A DNA stretch of 64,000 nt from Clostridium porci. Lineage in GTDB: Bacteria > Bacillota > Clostridia > Lachnospirales > Lachnospiraceae. A program made the translations under genes and the position numbers. Below, piece by piece: positions 17,119 to 24,443 of this stretch (position 1 is the stretch's first letter; the number at the start of each line of letters is the position of its first letter). A model generated the notes under the pieces. It had not been told where the DNA came from. It saw nothing but the letters and a program-made list of their open reading frames with translations, and searched no databases. Location: assembly GCF_009696375.1 (NCBI RefSeq), contig NZ_VUMD01000010.1, forward strand, positions 62,001-126,000. Direction: 5' to 3'.

Positions 17119-17752
17119 CGCATCTCTCTTTCCTTTTCTGCTGCTCTGTATACACATAATGGCGAATATCCTCCTCTACCTCTTGCGGAAGATTTACAAA
17201 CTGGCATCCATATCCAAAGAGCCCTTTTAAAGGCGGATCCTCCCTTATGACCACACAGGCAATATTCCTGTCTAAAGTCTCTGAACGCCACCGGAAGGTA
17301 AGTCTCTGCTTAGTTTTAAGGGACTGAAAGGTACGCAGGTACAATCCCCCCGCGCTCAGATTCTGAACCGTTCCAAAAAAGAGCCTTCCTGCCTCTGTAT
17401 GAAACTCTGATTCCACATGCGTCTTGACCCTCACATCCTTCTGTCTCTGCACCATTTTAATCACCCGTAGAATCCTACAGTCTGCCATCCAGATTTCGGG
17501 TATCTGGGGGAATGCCGGATTCCGGCGGATTAGAAGCTCGCAGAGACAGCTAAGCAGCCCTGACTGCCTGTCATAAAAATCCACCTGTGTCCTTACTCTG
17601 GCGTCTCTCAAACGAGAGGTTCTAAAATACAGCCAGACCTCTGTCCCCACGCTCTGCACTCTGGCGTCAGCCAAAGGGGTGTTGTCGGTTCCATATACCC
17701 GGCAGCGGTCACAGTCCTTTAGAATCGAATACATTTTTCTGTCGTTCGCCAT
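17084..17752 (-). CDS. PilZ-domain protein (YcgR/flagellar-brake-like)
   Basis: 222 residues. An N-terminal YcgR-like beta domain (residues about 1-95) is followed by a PilZ domain. PilZ binding of cyclic di-GMP uses an RxxxR segment and a later (D/N)xSxxG. Here NLSAGG (131-136) is intact, while the first part reads RQKDVR (103-108), so the usual second-position Arg is Gln. Binding may therefore be altered. YcgR-type brakes act on the stator or switch. ATG 17752 is preferred because GAGGT lies eight bases upstream; a TTG at 17767 is the alternative. Confidence 0.8.
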   Translation of the reverse strand: MANDRKMYSILKDCDRCRVYGTDNTPLADARVQSVGTEVWLYFRTSRLRDARVRTQVDFYDRQSGLLSCLCELLIRRNPAFPQIPEIWMADCRILRVIKMVQRQKDVRVKTHVESEFHTEAGRLFFGTVQNLSAGGLYLRTFQSLKTKQRLTFRWRSETLDRNIACVVIREDPPLKGLFGYGCQFVNLPQEVEEDIRHYVYTEQQKRKERCDEAESSYDSKK

Positions 17753-17776
17753 TACGTTATACCTCAATTTCTCTCA

Positions 17777-18691
17777 CTAAACAGTAATTGTTCCTACCTC
17801 CCGGCTTGCATCCATCATCATCTGCAGCCTTAGCATCTGTACCAGAGCAACGTAGCTGTCTTTGTCCATAGTCACTGTATTGCTGTCCGGATCTACAGAT
17901 ATGCTGCCCAAAGCCGCCATAGACAGAGAATCGGATGACATACCATAAAGGCTGCCGCCTCCATATAGACCAACACCCTGACTGCTTCTTTCACTTCCAT
18001 ATAAGCCACTACCTTGACTACTGCTTCCGCTTCCGTATAAGCCAATACCCTGACTACTGCTTCCGCTTCCGTATAAGCCAAAAGACAGGCTCTTACCTAA
18101 GGAAGAACCTCCTGTGTAGGTCATTCCCCCTCCATAGCCTGAGCCCCCGCTGTAAACCCTGCGTCCGGCAGAAAGAGCGTCTCCTCCCATGTAGGAGGTT
18201 ACCTTCTTTACATAATTCTGTGTTTCCTTGTAGGGAGGAATGCCCCCGTATTTCGTCACGCTTCCCGGTCCTGCATTATAAGCGGCCAAAGCCAGACTCA
18301 CGTCTCCGTTAAAACGCTCCAGATTCTCTCTCAGATACTTTGTTCCTCCCATGATATTCTGCCTTGGGTCAAAGGGATCGCTGACCCCCAGGCTCTTGGC
18401 AGTTCCCGGCATGAGCTGCATAACGCCCATGGCTCCTGCATGCGATACGGCCTTTGGATTAAAATTCGATTCTGTCTTTGCCACCGCCTTTATCAGGTTC
18501 ACAGGCACACCGTAAGCAGAAGAAGCCTCCTCAAAGATGGAGTCCATATCCACCGATACAGTTTGACGCGCATTCAGCAGGGCTGTCTGAAAATTCCCGC
18601 CTGTGGCCCCGGCTTTGTAAGTCCCTTTGGTGCCGTTCAGGCTGCTTCCGCTCCACTCATTGATTCCCTTTGCCGTTGTCACCAGTCCCAT
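17777..18691 (-). CDS. Lytic transglycosylase (SLT domain) without signal peptide
   Basis: 304 residues. An SLT-type domain covers about 50-165: catalytic E74 in [37 protein letters not shown] and [13 protein letters not shown]. It cleaves peptidoglycan glycan strands. A Gly/Ser-rich tail follows with 12-residue repeats of the [11 protein letters not shown] type, and a conserved-looking helical end. No signal peptide is visible at the N-terminus, so export through the flagellar type III system is plausible, as for the rod-drilling muramidase FlgJ of proteobacteria, which is absent here. AAGGAG precedes the start. Confidence 0.88.
   Translation of the reverse strand: MGLVTTAKGINEWSGSSLNGTKGTYKAGATGGNFQTALLNARQTVSVDMDSIFEEASSAYGVPVNLIKAVAKTESNFNPKAVSHAGAMGVMQLMPGTAKSLGVSDPFDPRQNIMGGTKYLRENLERFNGDVSLALAAYNAGPGSVTKYGGIPPYKETQNYVKKVTSYMGGDALSAGRRVYSGGSGYGGGMTYTGGSSLGKSLSFGLYGSGSSSQGIGLYGSGSSSQGSGLYGSERSSQGVGLYGGGSLYGMSSDSLSMAALGSISVDPDSNTVTMDKDSYVALVQMLRLQMMMDASREVGTITV
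17963..18078. repeat. 36-base tandem repeat inside the lytic transglycosylase gene
   Basis: About three and a quarter copies of a 36-base unit (plus-strand form starting TATAAGCCA) encode the 12-residue [11 protein letters not shown] repeat. The last two full copies are nearly identical, so recent slippage is likely and copy number may vary between strains. Confidence 0.85.
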
Positions 18692-18715
18692 GTCTCTTGC
18701 TCCTTTTCTTTATCT

Positions 18716-19948
18716 TCAGCGCTGTGAGGCCACTCCCTCTCCATTGATGGACCATCCGTCCACAGTTGTATTAACAGCCATGCTGCCGTCGCTATAGAGA
18801 TAATACCAGCTTTCGTTGAGCTTCACCCAACCAGTCGCCATCCTTCCGTCTTGCCCCATATAGTACCATTTGCCGTTTACCAGAATCCAATACCGCTCCA
18901 TATAACCGCTCGGATTGAAAAAGTACCAGCTTCCCGGCTGAGGCTGCTGCCAGCCTGTCAGCATCTCTCCGCTGTCAGCCATCAAAAACCAGGAATCGCT
19001 ATTAAGATTCACCCATCCGGTTGCCATTCTTCCGTCCTGATTCATATAGTACCATTTGCCGCCGTCTAACAGCCAGCCGGTAACCATCCTTCCGCTTCCA
19101 TCAAAATAATACCAGCTCCCGGAGATCTTCTTCCAGACATTGGTTTCTTTGCGGCCATCAGGAAGCACATAGCTGCCGCCCTTCAGAGAACCTCCGTCTC
19201 CCGCTCCTCCTGCCTCCTGCACGGATCCGTTCTCTGTATCCTTCCAGTCAAACTCCTGATCGGTAGAAGTGACAAACTCGCCCTCACGAAGGTATTTCTT
19301 CTCGTCCGAGGTAAGGGGCACCGCCTTTACCTCATAGTAATAGGTTTTGTCTGTATCCTTCATGTATTCGGACAGATTCGCGCTGTTAGTGTCCGTATTC
19401 AAACGCTTGACAACCCTATCATCCCCATAAAGCGTCAGGGTATAGCCGGGCGCATAGGGCACTGATTTCCACACCGCCCGCTTTTTGGAGGTGCTGCTCC
19501 ACCCTGCTTTTTCCGTATTTCCCAGCGTCATTATGGGCCTGTAATCTGCCTTAACCTGCAGACTGGTGTCATCCAGCGCCTTTGCCGACACGAAATCTGC
19601 TCCGCTTACCTTGCACTGAGAGCGGTTGAGAGAGGCAGGAAATACCTTTCCGTCCTCTGCGTTTACCGTAACCTCAACCCGAACCTTCTTTCCCGGCTTC
19701 CACTTGTCATAATCTGTGCGGAACTGAATATCCCCCATAGAGCACCCTCTTGCGCTTACCGTTATCTCTGGCTCCGGTATCTCCTCCGGCTCTCCGAAGC
19801 TAGCCTTAAAGGTCACTGAAACCGTCTCAATCACGCTGGATTCAGCTGCCTGAACTGTCATGTTCTTCCCCCCCGCAAGGGCCAGTACTGCCGCAATAGC
19901 AGTGAGACCAGCGGCCATTCTTCTATACGGCATATCGTTGTTTTTCAT
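18716..19948 (-). CDS. Secreted protein with fibronectin-like region and cell-wall-binding repeats
   Basis: 410 residues. A signal peptide (basic start, hydrophobic 12-28, Ala-rich cleavage region) is followed by about 240 residues that contain a beta-rich domain and a fibronectin-like one, then about six choline-binding-type repeats of the form GGKWYYMNQDGRMATGWV. These repeats bind choline or other wall polymers in related proteins. It is paralogous to the upstream gene. ATG 19948 is chosen over GTG 19954 because AGGAGG is then eight bases away. It lies between the second wall-binding gene and the lytic transglycosylase, so all may act in the cell wall around the flagellum. Confidence 0.85.
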   Translation of the reverse strand: MKNNDMPYRRMAAGLTAIAAVLALAGGKNMTVQAAESSVIETVSVTFKASFGEPEEIPEPEITVSARGCSMGDIQFRTDYDKWKPGKKVRVEVTVNAEDGKVFPASLNRSQCKVSGADFVSAKALDDTSLQVKADYRPIMTLGNTEKAGWSSTSKKRAVWKSVPYAPGYTLTLYGDDRVVKRLNTDTNSANLSEYMKDTDKTYYYEVKAVPLTSDEKKYLREGEFVTSTDQEFDWKDTENGSVQEAGGAGDGGSLKGGSYVLPDGRKETNVWKKISGSWYYFDGSGRMVTGWLLDGGKWYYMNQDGRMATGWVNLNSDSWFLMADSGEMLTGWQQPQPGSWYFFNPSGYMERYWILVNGKWYYMGQDGRMATGWVKLNESWYYLYSDGSMAVNTTVDGWSINGEGVASQR

Positions 19949-19960
19949 ATGCACTTCCTC

Positions 19961-21349
19961 CTACTGCTGTCTCCAGATTCCATCCGCATCCAGATAAGCT
20001 CCGTCAACCCAGGTGCTGAACGCCATCTCTCCTGATCCTGGATAGAAATAGTACCAGCTTCCGTCAATCTGGCTCCAGCCCTCCAGCATCTCTCCGTTGG
20101 AATCTGTAAAATAAGTTTTTCCATCCCGTTTAATCCAGCCTGTGAACATAGCCCCCTGAAGGCTATTATCCACTGTATTGAGGTAATACCACTTTCCTCC
20201 GTACTTGAGCCAGCCTGTATAAAGGCTGCCGTCCTCATTAAAATAATAATAGTAAGGTCCTATTACCCTCCAGCCTCCAGACACCATGGAACCGGCAGGA
20301 TACCGGCCATCCTCAGTTTCTGTCCGCAGATAATACCACTTCCCATCAATCTTCGTCCACCCAACTGCCATCTGACCGTTACCATGCAAATAATAGCTGC
20401 TGCCGCCTATATTCTGCCAGCCGGTCATCATGCGCCCGTTTTCATCAAAATAATACCAAAGTCCGTCAATCTCCGACCATTTGCTGCGGCAGAGGCTGCC
20501 GTCAGGATAACGGTAGCGCCATCCATTCTCATCTCTGAACCATCCTACCTTTTCCCTGGTTCCGCTGACTGCCGCAGCTCCGTTCTTCTGCTGCCCCTTT
20601 CCATCGGAAACATACCGATCCGTAATCTGAAGCTCGCCAGATTCCACATAGTCGCTCTTACTTCCATATTTCTTCTGGGCATCCGTTTTTGGTATGGTAC
20701 GCACCTTGAAGGTATAGTCCCCCTTTTCCGTCATATAGGGATAAAAATTATAGCTTCGGGAAGTAGTCTGACTCACCCGATACACATTTTTGTTATCCCG
20801 CAAAAGCTGCAGCTCATAGCAGCCTGAATCATTCTCCGGGGCCGTCCATCTGGCCTCCCCAAGATTATTTTCATTCCAATAGGCGTCCTTGGGGGGATTG
20901 AATTCCCCCTTTACCGGTCTTACCCTCAGAGTAACCAAAAGATTATCCCCATCACGTCTGGCTGATACAAAGCTGCCTCCGCTGATCTTTACATTGGATT
21001 CCTTATAGCTGGCCAGAAAGTAATATTCGCTTACATCCTCCGGCTCCAGTGTCACCCTCATCTGGGGCTCCGAAGCAGCCTCCAGCACGTAAGACGAACC
21101 TTTATCCAGCCATTGCGCCGCAGTTACAGTGTAACGGGAGTTACCCTTATCCACCATAATTCCTCCATCGGGCGCGGAGCCTGAACCGATATGGATGCTT
21201 GGCAGATGACTGCCAGGCTGCAGATCGGAATTAATCTTTATATTAACTGTGTGAATCGGCTTGGTAGCAGCCAGACCGGAAAAGGATGTCCACAAAACAC
21301 CCAGTCCTATTATCAGCACAAAGGCAATACACCTGGTTTTTTTTCCCAT
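19961..21349 (-). CDS. Secreted protein with fibronectin-like region and cell-wall-binding repeats (paralogue)
   Basis: 462 residues with signal peptide (CIAFVLIIGLGVLWTSFSGLAA), an N-terminal beta-rich region with YFLASYKESNVKISGGSFVSA, a fibronectin-like part (WTAPENDSGCYELQLLRDN), and seven or so wall-binding repeats (GLWYYFDENGRMMTGWQ). Its layout equals that of the next gene, 12 bases downstream. The shared GGSFVSA / GADFVSA core shows the two come from a duplication. AGGAGG lies seven bases before the start. The 157-base upstream gap contains no sigma-D site that I can find. Confidence 0.85.
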   Translation of the reverse strand: MGKKTRCIAFVLIIGLGVLWTSFSGLAATKPIHTVNIKINSDLQPGSHLPSIHIGSGSAPDGGIMVDKGNSRYTVTAAQWLDKGSSYVLEAASEPQMRVTLEPEDVSEYYFLASYKESNVKISGGSFVSARRDGDNLLVTLRVRPVKGEFNPPKDAYWNENNLGEARWTAPENDSGCYELQLLRDNKNVYRVSQTTSRSYNFYPYMTEKGDYTFKVRTIPKTDAQKKYGSKSDYVESGELQITDRYVSDGKGQQKNGAAAVSGTREKVGWFRDENGWRYRYPDGSLCRSKWSEIDGLWYYFDENGRMMTGWQNIGGSSYYLHGNGQMAVGWTKIDGKWYYLRTETEDGRYPAGSMVSGGWRVIGPYYYYFNEDGSLYTGWLKYGGKWYYLNTVDNSLQGAMFTGWIKRDGKTYFTDSNGEMLEGWSQIDGSWYYFYPGSGEMAFSTWVDGAYLDADGIWRQQ

Positions 21350-21506
21350 TCCTTATCCTCCTGTTTTCCCTTTCTTCCGTAAATAATCAGGTGATCGCAA
21401 ACCCCTGAAAACTGCATATTGACACAATTACTACTATAAAGCGCTTATATCTCATCTAATAAGCCTTGCAGCTATCTATTAAATATCCATTAAGAAATCA
21501 TTGACT

Positions 21507-21860
21507 TTACAGGGCTGCGTCCTCCTCCCCTGGCTCCCCATTATCTGGCGTCCTCTCCTTTGGCATCTCTTCCGGCATCTTCCCAGACCCCTCAGGGACA
21601 TAGCCCAAAAAGTAAATATAAATATCTACAATCGCCTGATACAGCCCCTCCGGTATCTCGGCCCCCAGCTTAAGCTGGGTCAGCAGCGTGGCCAGAGAAT
21701 CATCCTCATACACCGGGACGCCTGACCGGGTTGCCGCCTCTGTTATTCGCTCCGCCATATATCCCATACCCGAAGCCACAATGACAGGGGCTCCGTTTCT
21801 TTTGGGATCATATTTGAGAGCCACTGCTTTCTGCTTCATCAAATCATCAAATTCTGACAT
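21507..21860 (-). CDS. FlhB C-terminal-domain protein (FlhX/YlqH-like)
   Basis: 117 residues. It corresponds to the cytoplasmic FlhB domain from just after the NPTH cleavage site: KAVALKYDPKRNGAPVIVASG here against IALKYDPKKHGAPVVLAMG in FlhB of the same window. No membrane part and no NPTH motif are present, so it resembles the free C-terminal product of cleaved FlhB. In other bacteria such proteins (FlhX, YlqH) can substitute for or modulate that fragment in export switching. The start at 21860 overlaps the preceding FliK-like gene by 14 bases. The C-terminal 25 residues are Pro/Glu-rich. Confidence 0.85.
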   Translation of the reverse strand: MSEFDDLMKQKAVALKYDPKRNGAPVIVASGMGYMAERITEAATRSGVPVYEDDSLATLLTQLKLGAEIPEGLYQAIVDIYIYFLGYVPEGSGKMPEEMPKERTPDNGEPGEEDAAL

Positions 21861-23286
21861 TAATCCTTTTCTCCTTCTCACGGATTTCCGGAAATACCTC
21901 CTCCACCCTGCTGTCTTTCACGCATCGGCCTATCAAAAGATGTTTAAAGCTGATTCCATTCTTCTTCAGGATACCTTCCACACCTGTCTCAATCTCTCTT
22001 CCTTTCCCCGCAAGCCCCTGCGGCACATAAAGGCTGACGTCTGCCTCTCCATTTACAATGTTCATAATCATTTCAAACTTTCCCAGGCTCTTAATATCGA
22101 ACTTCAGGAACAGTTTAATCCGTCTGCCTTCCTGGGAGCTTTCCCGCTCTCCGTCAGGGTCCACCCACATTTCGGATATCACATTTTCTCCCTCGTACTG
22201 GAAAGGGATAATCAGATGCAGCAAAGGCATGAATACGCTTTCATTCACCAGAAGCCCATTCATAGCCGTAAAAAAGTGCTGGATATGTTCCAGTCCGGCC
22301 TGTCCTGCAGCTCCTTTCTCCAACAGGGCAGACAGCTCCCCGGCGAATCCCCCCTTACCGCTCTGATAAGCTCTGGTTCCCTCCCGGAGCAGCTCTGCCA
22401 GAATCTCCTCCGGATCTCCCTTGAAGATTCTGGCGAAGCTGCCGTCTGCCGCCATTTCCCCAAACAGCCTCGTCAGCCTTTCCTCACTGCCTCCTTCGTA
22501 GCGCACCGCGTTCATAATCAGCAGCATAGCCGCATCCCGTATTCCCCCGTAGTCATGGGTTTTCGATATATAAGAGGAAAGAAAGGGAATCAGCCTGCCA
22601 TTGAGCAGCGCTCCATTGGCCGCAGTATCACCCTCAGCCGCCTTCCAGTTCATCTGCTGCAAAAGATCCCGAAATTCCTCCCTGTACTGGCGCAGCATCA
22701 GTTGACTGATATCTTCCCCCAAAGTCCGAATTTGTTCCAGCAAATGAGCGCCTGAAGAATAGCTGTTATAAGCCTTTAAAAATTCCAAAGCCGTATCCCG
22801 CAGATAGCCGGAATTCCCTTCAGCCAGAAGCATTCTCAGACCGTCAAAAAAAGCGCCTCCAAACCGTATCTGAGAGCCTGCCTGTCCCATAATAAACTCC
22901 AGCAGCCGCTGGGGAGAATCCATGGTAATAGCGGCAGCCAGCTGATCCATAAGAGCTCCCATCTCCGCCTGTCCAAGCCTGCCTGCTCCAGCCAGATCCG
23001 CAAACAGAAGCCGTTCCATTAAAGCTGAAAGCTCCTGATTCTCGCCCAGGCTTTTGACAAAAGCTCCATAATTACTGCCATAATCAATTATATTATTGTA
23101 GCTGTTCTCCCGGGCGGCATCCTCTGTCTTCCCGCCTTCTCTCCCATCTGCCCTGGTAACTCTGGATAAATCCACCGGGTTCTGGATAAGCTGGCTGTCC
23201 GCAGCATGCTTCGCCTCCTGTCCCGTTGACAAGGTTTTGTTGTCCGTATTTACGCCCGGAGGTGTAACCTGTAAAATATTTGCCAT
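21847..23286 (-). CDS. FliK-like / YlqG-like protein
   Basis: 479 residues, starting MANILQVTPPGVNTDNKTL, mostly helical, with a C-terminal region LGKFEMIMNIVNGEADVSLYV that resembles the FliK hook-length domain (compare LGKLTIKVVYEGGRAAVSI in FliK of this window). It is followed by the FlhB C-terminal-domain gene, the same pairing as ylqG-ylqH in Bacillus. By analogy the two may form a second ruler/switch set for export, but this is inference. GGAGG lies four bases before ATG 23286 and a sigma-D-type promoter lies 96 bases upstream. Confidence 0.65.
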   Translation of the reverse strand: MANILQVTPPGVNTDNKTLSTGQEAKHAADSQLIQNPVDLSRVTRADGREGGKTEDAARENSYNNIIDYGSNYGAFVKSLGENQELSALMERLLFADLAGAGRLGQAEMGALMDQLAAAITMDSPQRLLEFIMGQAGSQIRFGGAFFDGLRMLLAEGNSGYLRDTALEFLKAYNSYSSGAHLLEQIRTLGEDISQLMLRQYREEFRDLLQQMNWKAAEGDTAANGALLNGRLIPFLSSYISKTHDYGGIRDAAMLLIMNAVRYEGGSEERLTRLFGEMAADGSFARIFKGDPEEILAELLREGTRAYQSGKGGFAGELSALLEKGAAGQAGLEHIQHFFTAMNGLLVNESVFMPLLHLIIPFQYEGENVISEMWVDPDGERESSQEGRRIKLFLKFDIKSLGKFEMIMNIVNGEADVSLYVPQGLAGKGREIETGVEGILKKNGISFKHLLIGRCVKDSRVEEVFPEIREKEKRINVRI

Positions 23287-23381
23287 ACTTCCTCCAATAA
23301 TTTATAATAAGCCCCAGCTTCCGTTTGTTCCGGAAGCTGTCCGTGTATCTGTTCTGAATAATGAAACAATCCGCTTATATT

Positions 23382-23408
23382 ATATCGGCGCATTTTCAAC
23401 TTATATTA
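23382..23408 (-). promoter_or_regulatory. Sigma-D type promoter of the fliK-like operon
   Basis: On the minus strand TAAT (plus 23405-23408), a 15-base spacer and a perfect GCCGATAT (23382-23389) precede the fliK-like gene. It is back to back with the flgM promoter on the plus strand. Confidence 0.65.
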
Positions 23409-23445
23409 GTACTGTACAAAAAAATACTCTAAAAAGATTTTTCCC

Positions 23446-23472
23446 TTATCTTCTGAAAAGAATTGCCGATAT
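23446..23472 (+). promoter_or_regulatory. Sigma-D type promoter of the flgM operon
   Basis: TTAT at 23446-23449, a 15-base spacer and a perfect GCCGATAT at 23465-23472 lie 69 bases before the flgM start. Sigma-D control of its own anti-sigma factor gene is a known feedback in other flagellated bacteria. Confidence 0.72.
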
Positions 23473-23540
23473 TTATGGTGTAGCACAATAATGAATCCTA
23501 GCACTGGTTCTCAGGCCAGTGTGCAAGGGAGATGGACTTA

Positions 23541-23843
23541 ATGAAAATGAATACAGGCATTCAAGCGGCCGGCATGGATCGCCGCATACAAACCGCCTCC
23601 CCGTACAAACCCGGTCTGCTTGTCTCTAAAGCAAAAGGAGATTATGATACCGTTACCATTCACGGCCCACGCTGCGGAAAGGAAGAAGGAGATTTCGCCC
23701 GCATTCTGGCATGGCAGACGGCTGCTCAGCTCAGCCCGGCCCCCGGCCCTAAACGGATAGAGCAGCTTCAGGAAATGGTGGCAAGCGGCACCTATCAGCC
23801 TGACGCAGATATAATAGCCCGCCGCCTTCTGGGCTTACATTAA
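23541..23843 (+). CDS. flgM: Anti-sigma-D factor FlgM
   Basis: 100 residues. The C-terminal half has the FlgM pattern: RIEQLQEMVASGTYQPDADIIARRLL, the region that binds sigma-28/sigma-D. The N-terminus is unordered, as expected for a protein exported through the flagellar channel after hook completion. AAGGGAG nine bases upstream favours ATG 23541; an ATG at 23532 lies too close to it. It heads flgM-flgN-flgK-flgL-yviE-like-fliW-csrA, the same order as in Bacillus. Confidence 0.85.
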   Translation: MKMNTGIQAAGMDRRIQTASPYKPGLLVSKAKGDYDTVTIHGPRCGKEEGDFARILAWQTAAQLSPAPGPKRIEQLQEMVASGTYQPDADIIARRLLGLH

Positions 23844-23877
23844 CCGGGCAGTTTTACAGAAGGGAGTTTTTGTCCAC

Positions 23878-24363
23878 ATGAGTCAGGAAAGACAGAACAT
23901 TCTTGCAGAGTTTTCAGGCCTGCTTTCAAGTCTGACAGAAACAGTCTGCCACCTTGCGCAGCAGGAAGAGGAAAAGGCGTCTGCAGCTTCCGAAAGACGG
24001 CATGAGCTTTTGGACGGCTTGATCCGCCAGGAACAAGCCCTCCTTATGAAGCTGAAGGGCCTGGAGCAGCGCCGCTTAGAGCTACTTAAAGGCTTAGGCT
24101 GGGAATCCCTTACCTTCCGCAGCATCCTTTCTCAGGCTCCGGAGGAGGAAAGGGAGATACTTAACCCTCTTTTCATCTCCCTTGACCGGGAAATCAACAG
24201 ACTCCGATTTTCCCATGAGGCGGCAAACCGCATCCTTGGAGCACGTATTCATGAGCTTCAGATTTTTCTGTCCAATACCAAAGGGGCAGAGTCAGCGGAC
24301 AGCTTTAAGGAGGCAGGAAGCTTAGGCTTCCATCCCTCCCGTATGCAGGATAAATACGTGTAA
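23878..24363 (+). CDS. flgN: FlgN-type export chaperone for hook-filament junction proteins
   Basis: 161 residues, almost entirely helical and charged (QERQNILAEFSGLLSSLTETV... LEQRRLELLKGLGW...), with the FlgN-type repeated long helices. FlgN delivers FlgK and FlgL to the export gate and the two genes follow directly. Sequence identity in this family is low, so the call rests on length, helix pattern and position between flgM and flgK. GGGAG lies eleven bases upstream of ATG 23878. Confidence 0.8.
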   Translation: MSQERQNILAEFSGLLSSLTETVCHLAQQEEEKASAASERRHELLDGLIRQEQALLMKLKGLEQRRLELLKGLGWESLTFRSILSQAPEEEREILNPLFISLDREINRLRFSHEAANRILGARIHELQIFLSNTKGAESADSFKEAGSLGFHPSRMQDKYV

Positions 24364-24443
24364 TCCGTCATACTGCCGTAAGCCGTCCAGTGTTTACTAA
24401 AGCTTGCCATTTGATAAAATGAACAAACTTGGAGGATATAATT

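Noticed and set aside
17963-18078. Short regular repeats as possible CRISPR array.
   Set aside because: The 36-base units follow each other without spacers and encode an in-frame 12-residue protein repeat.
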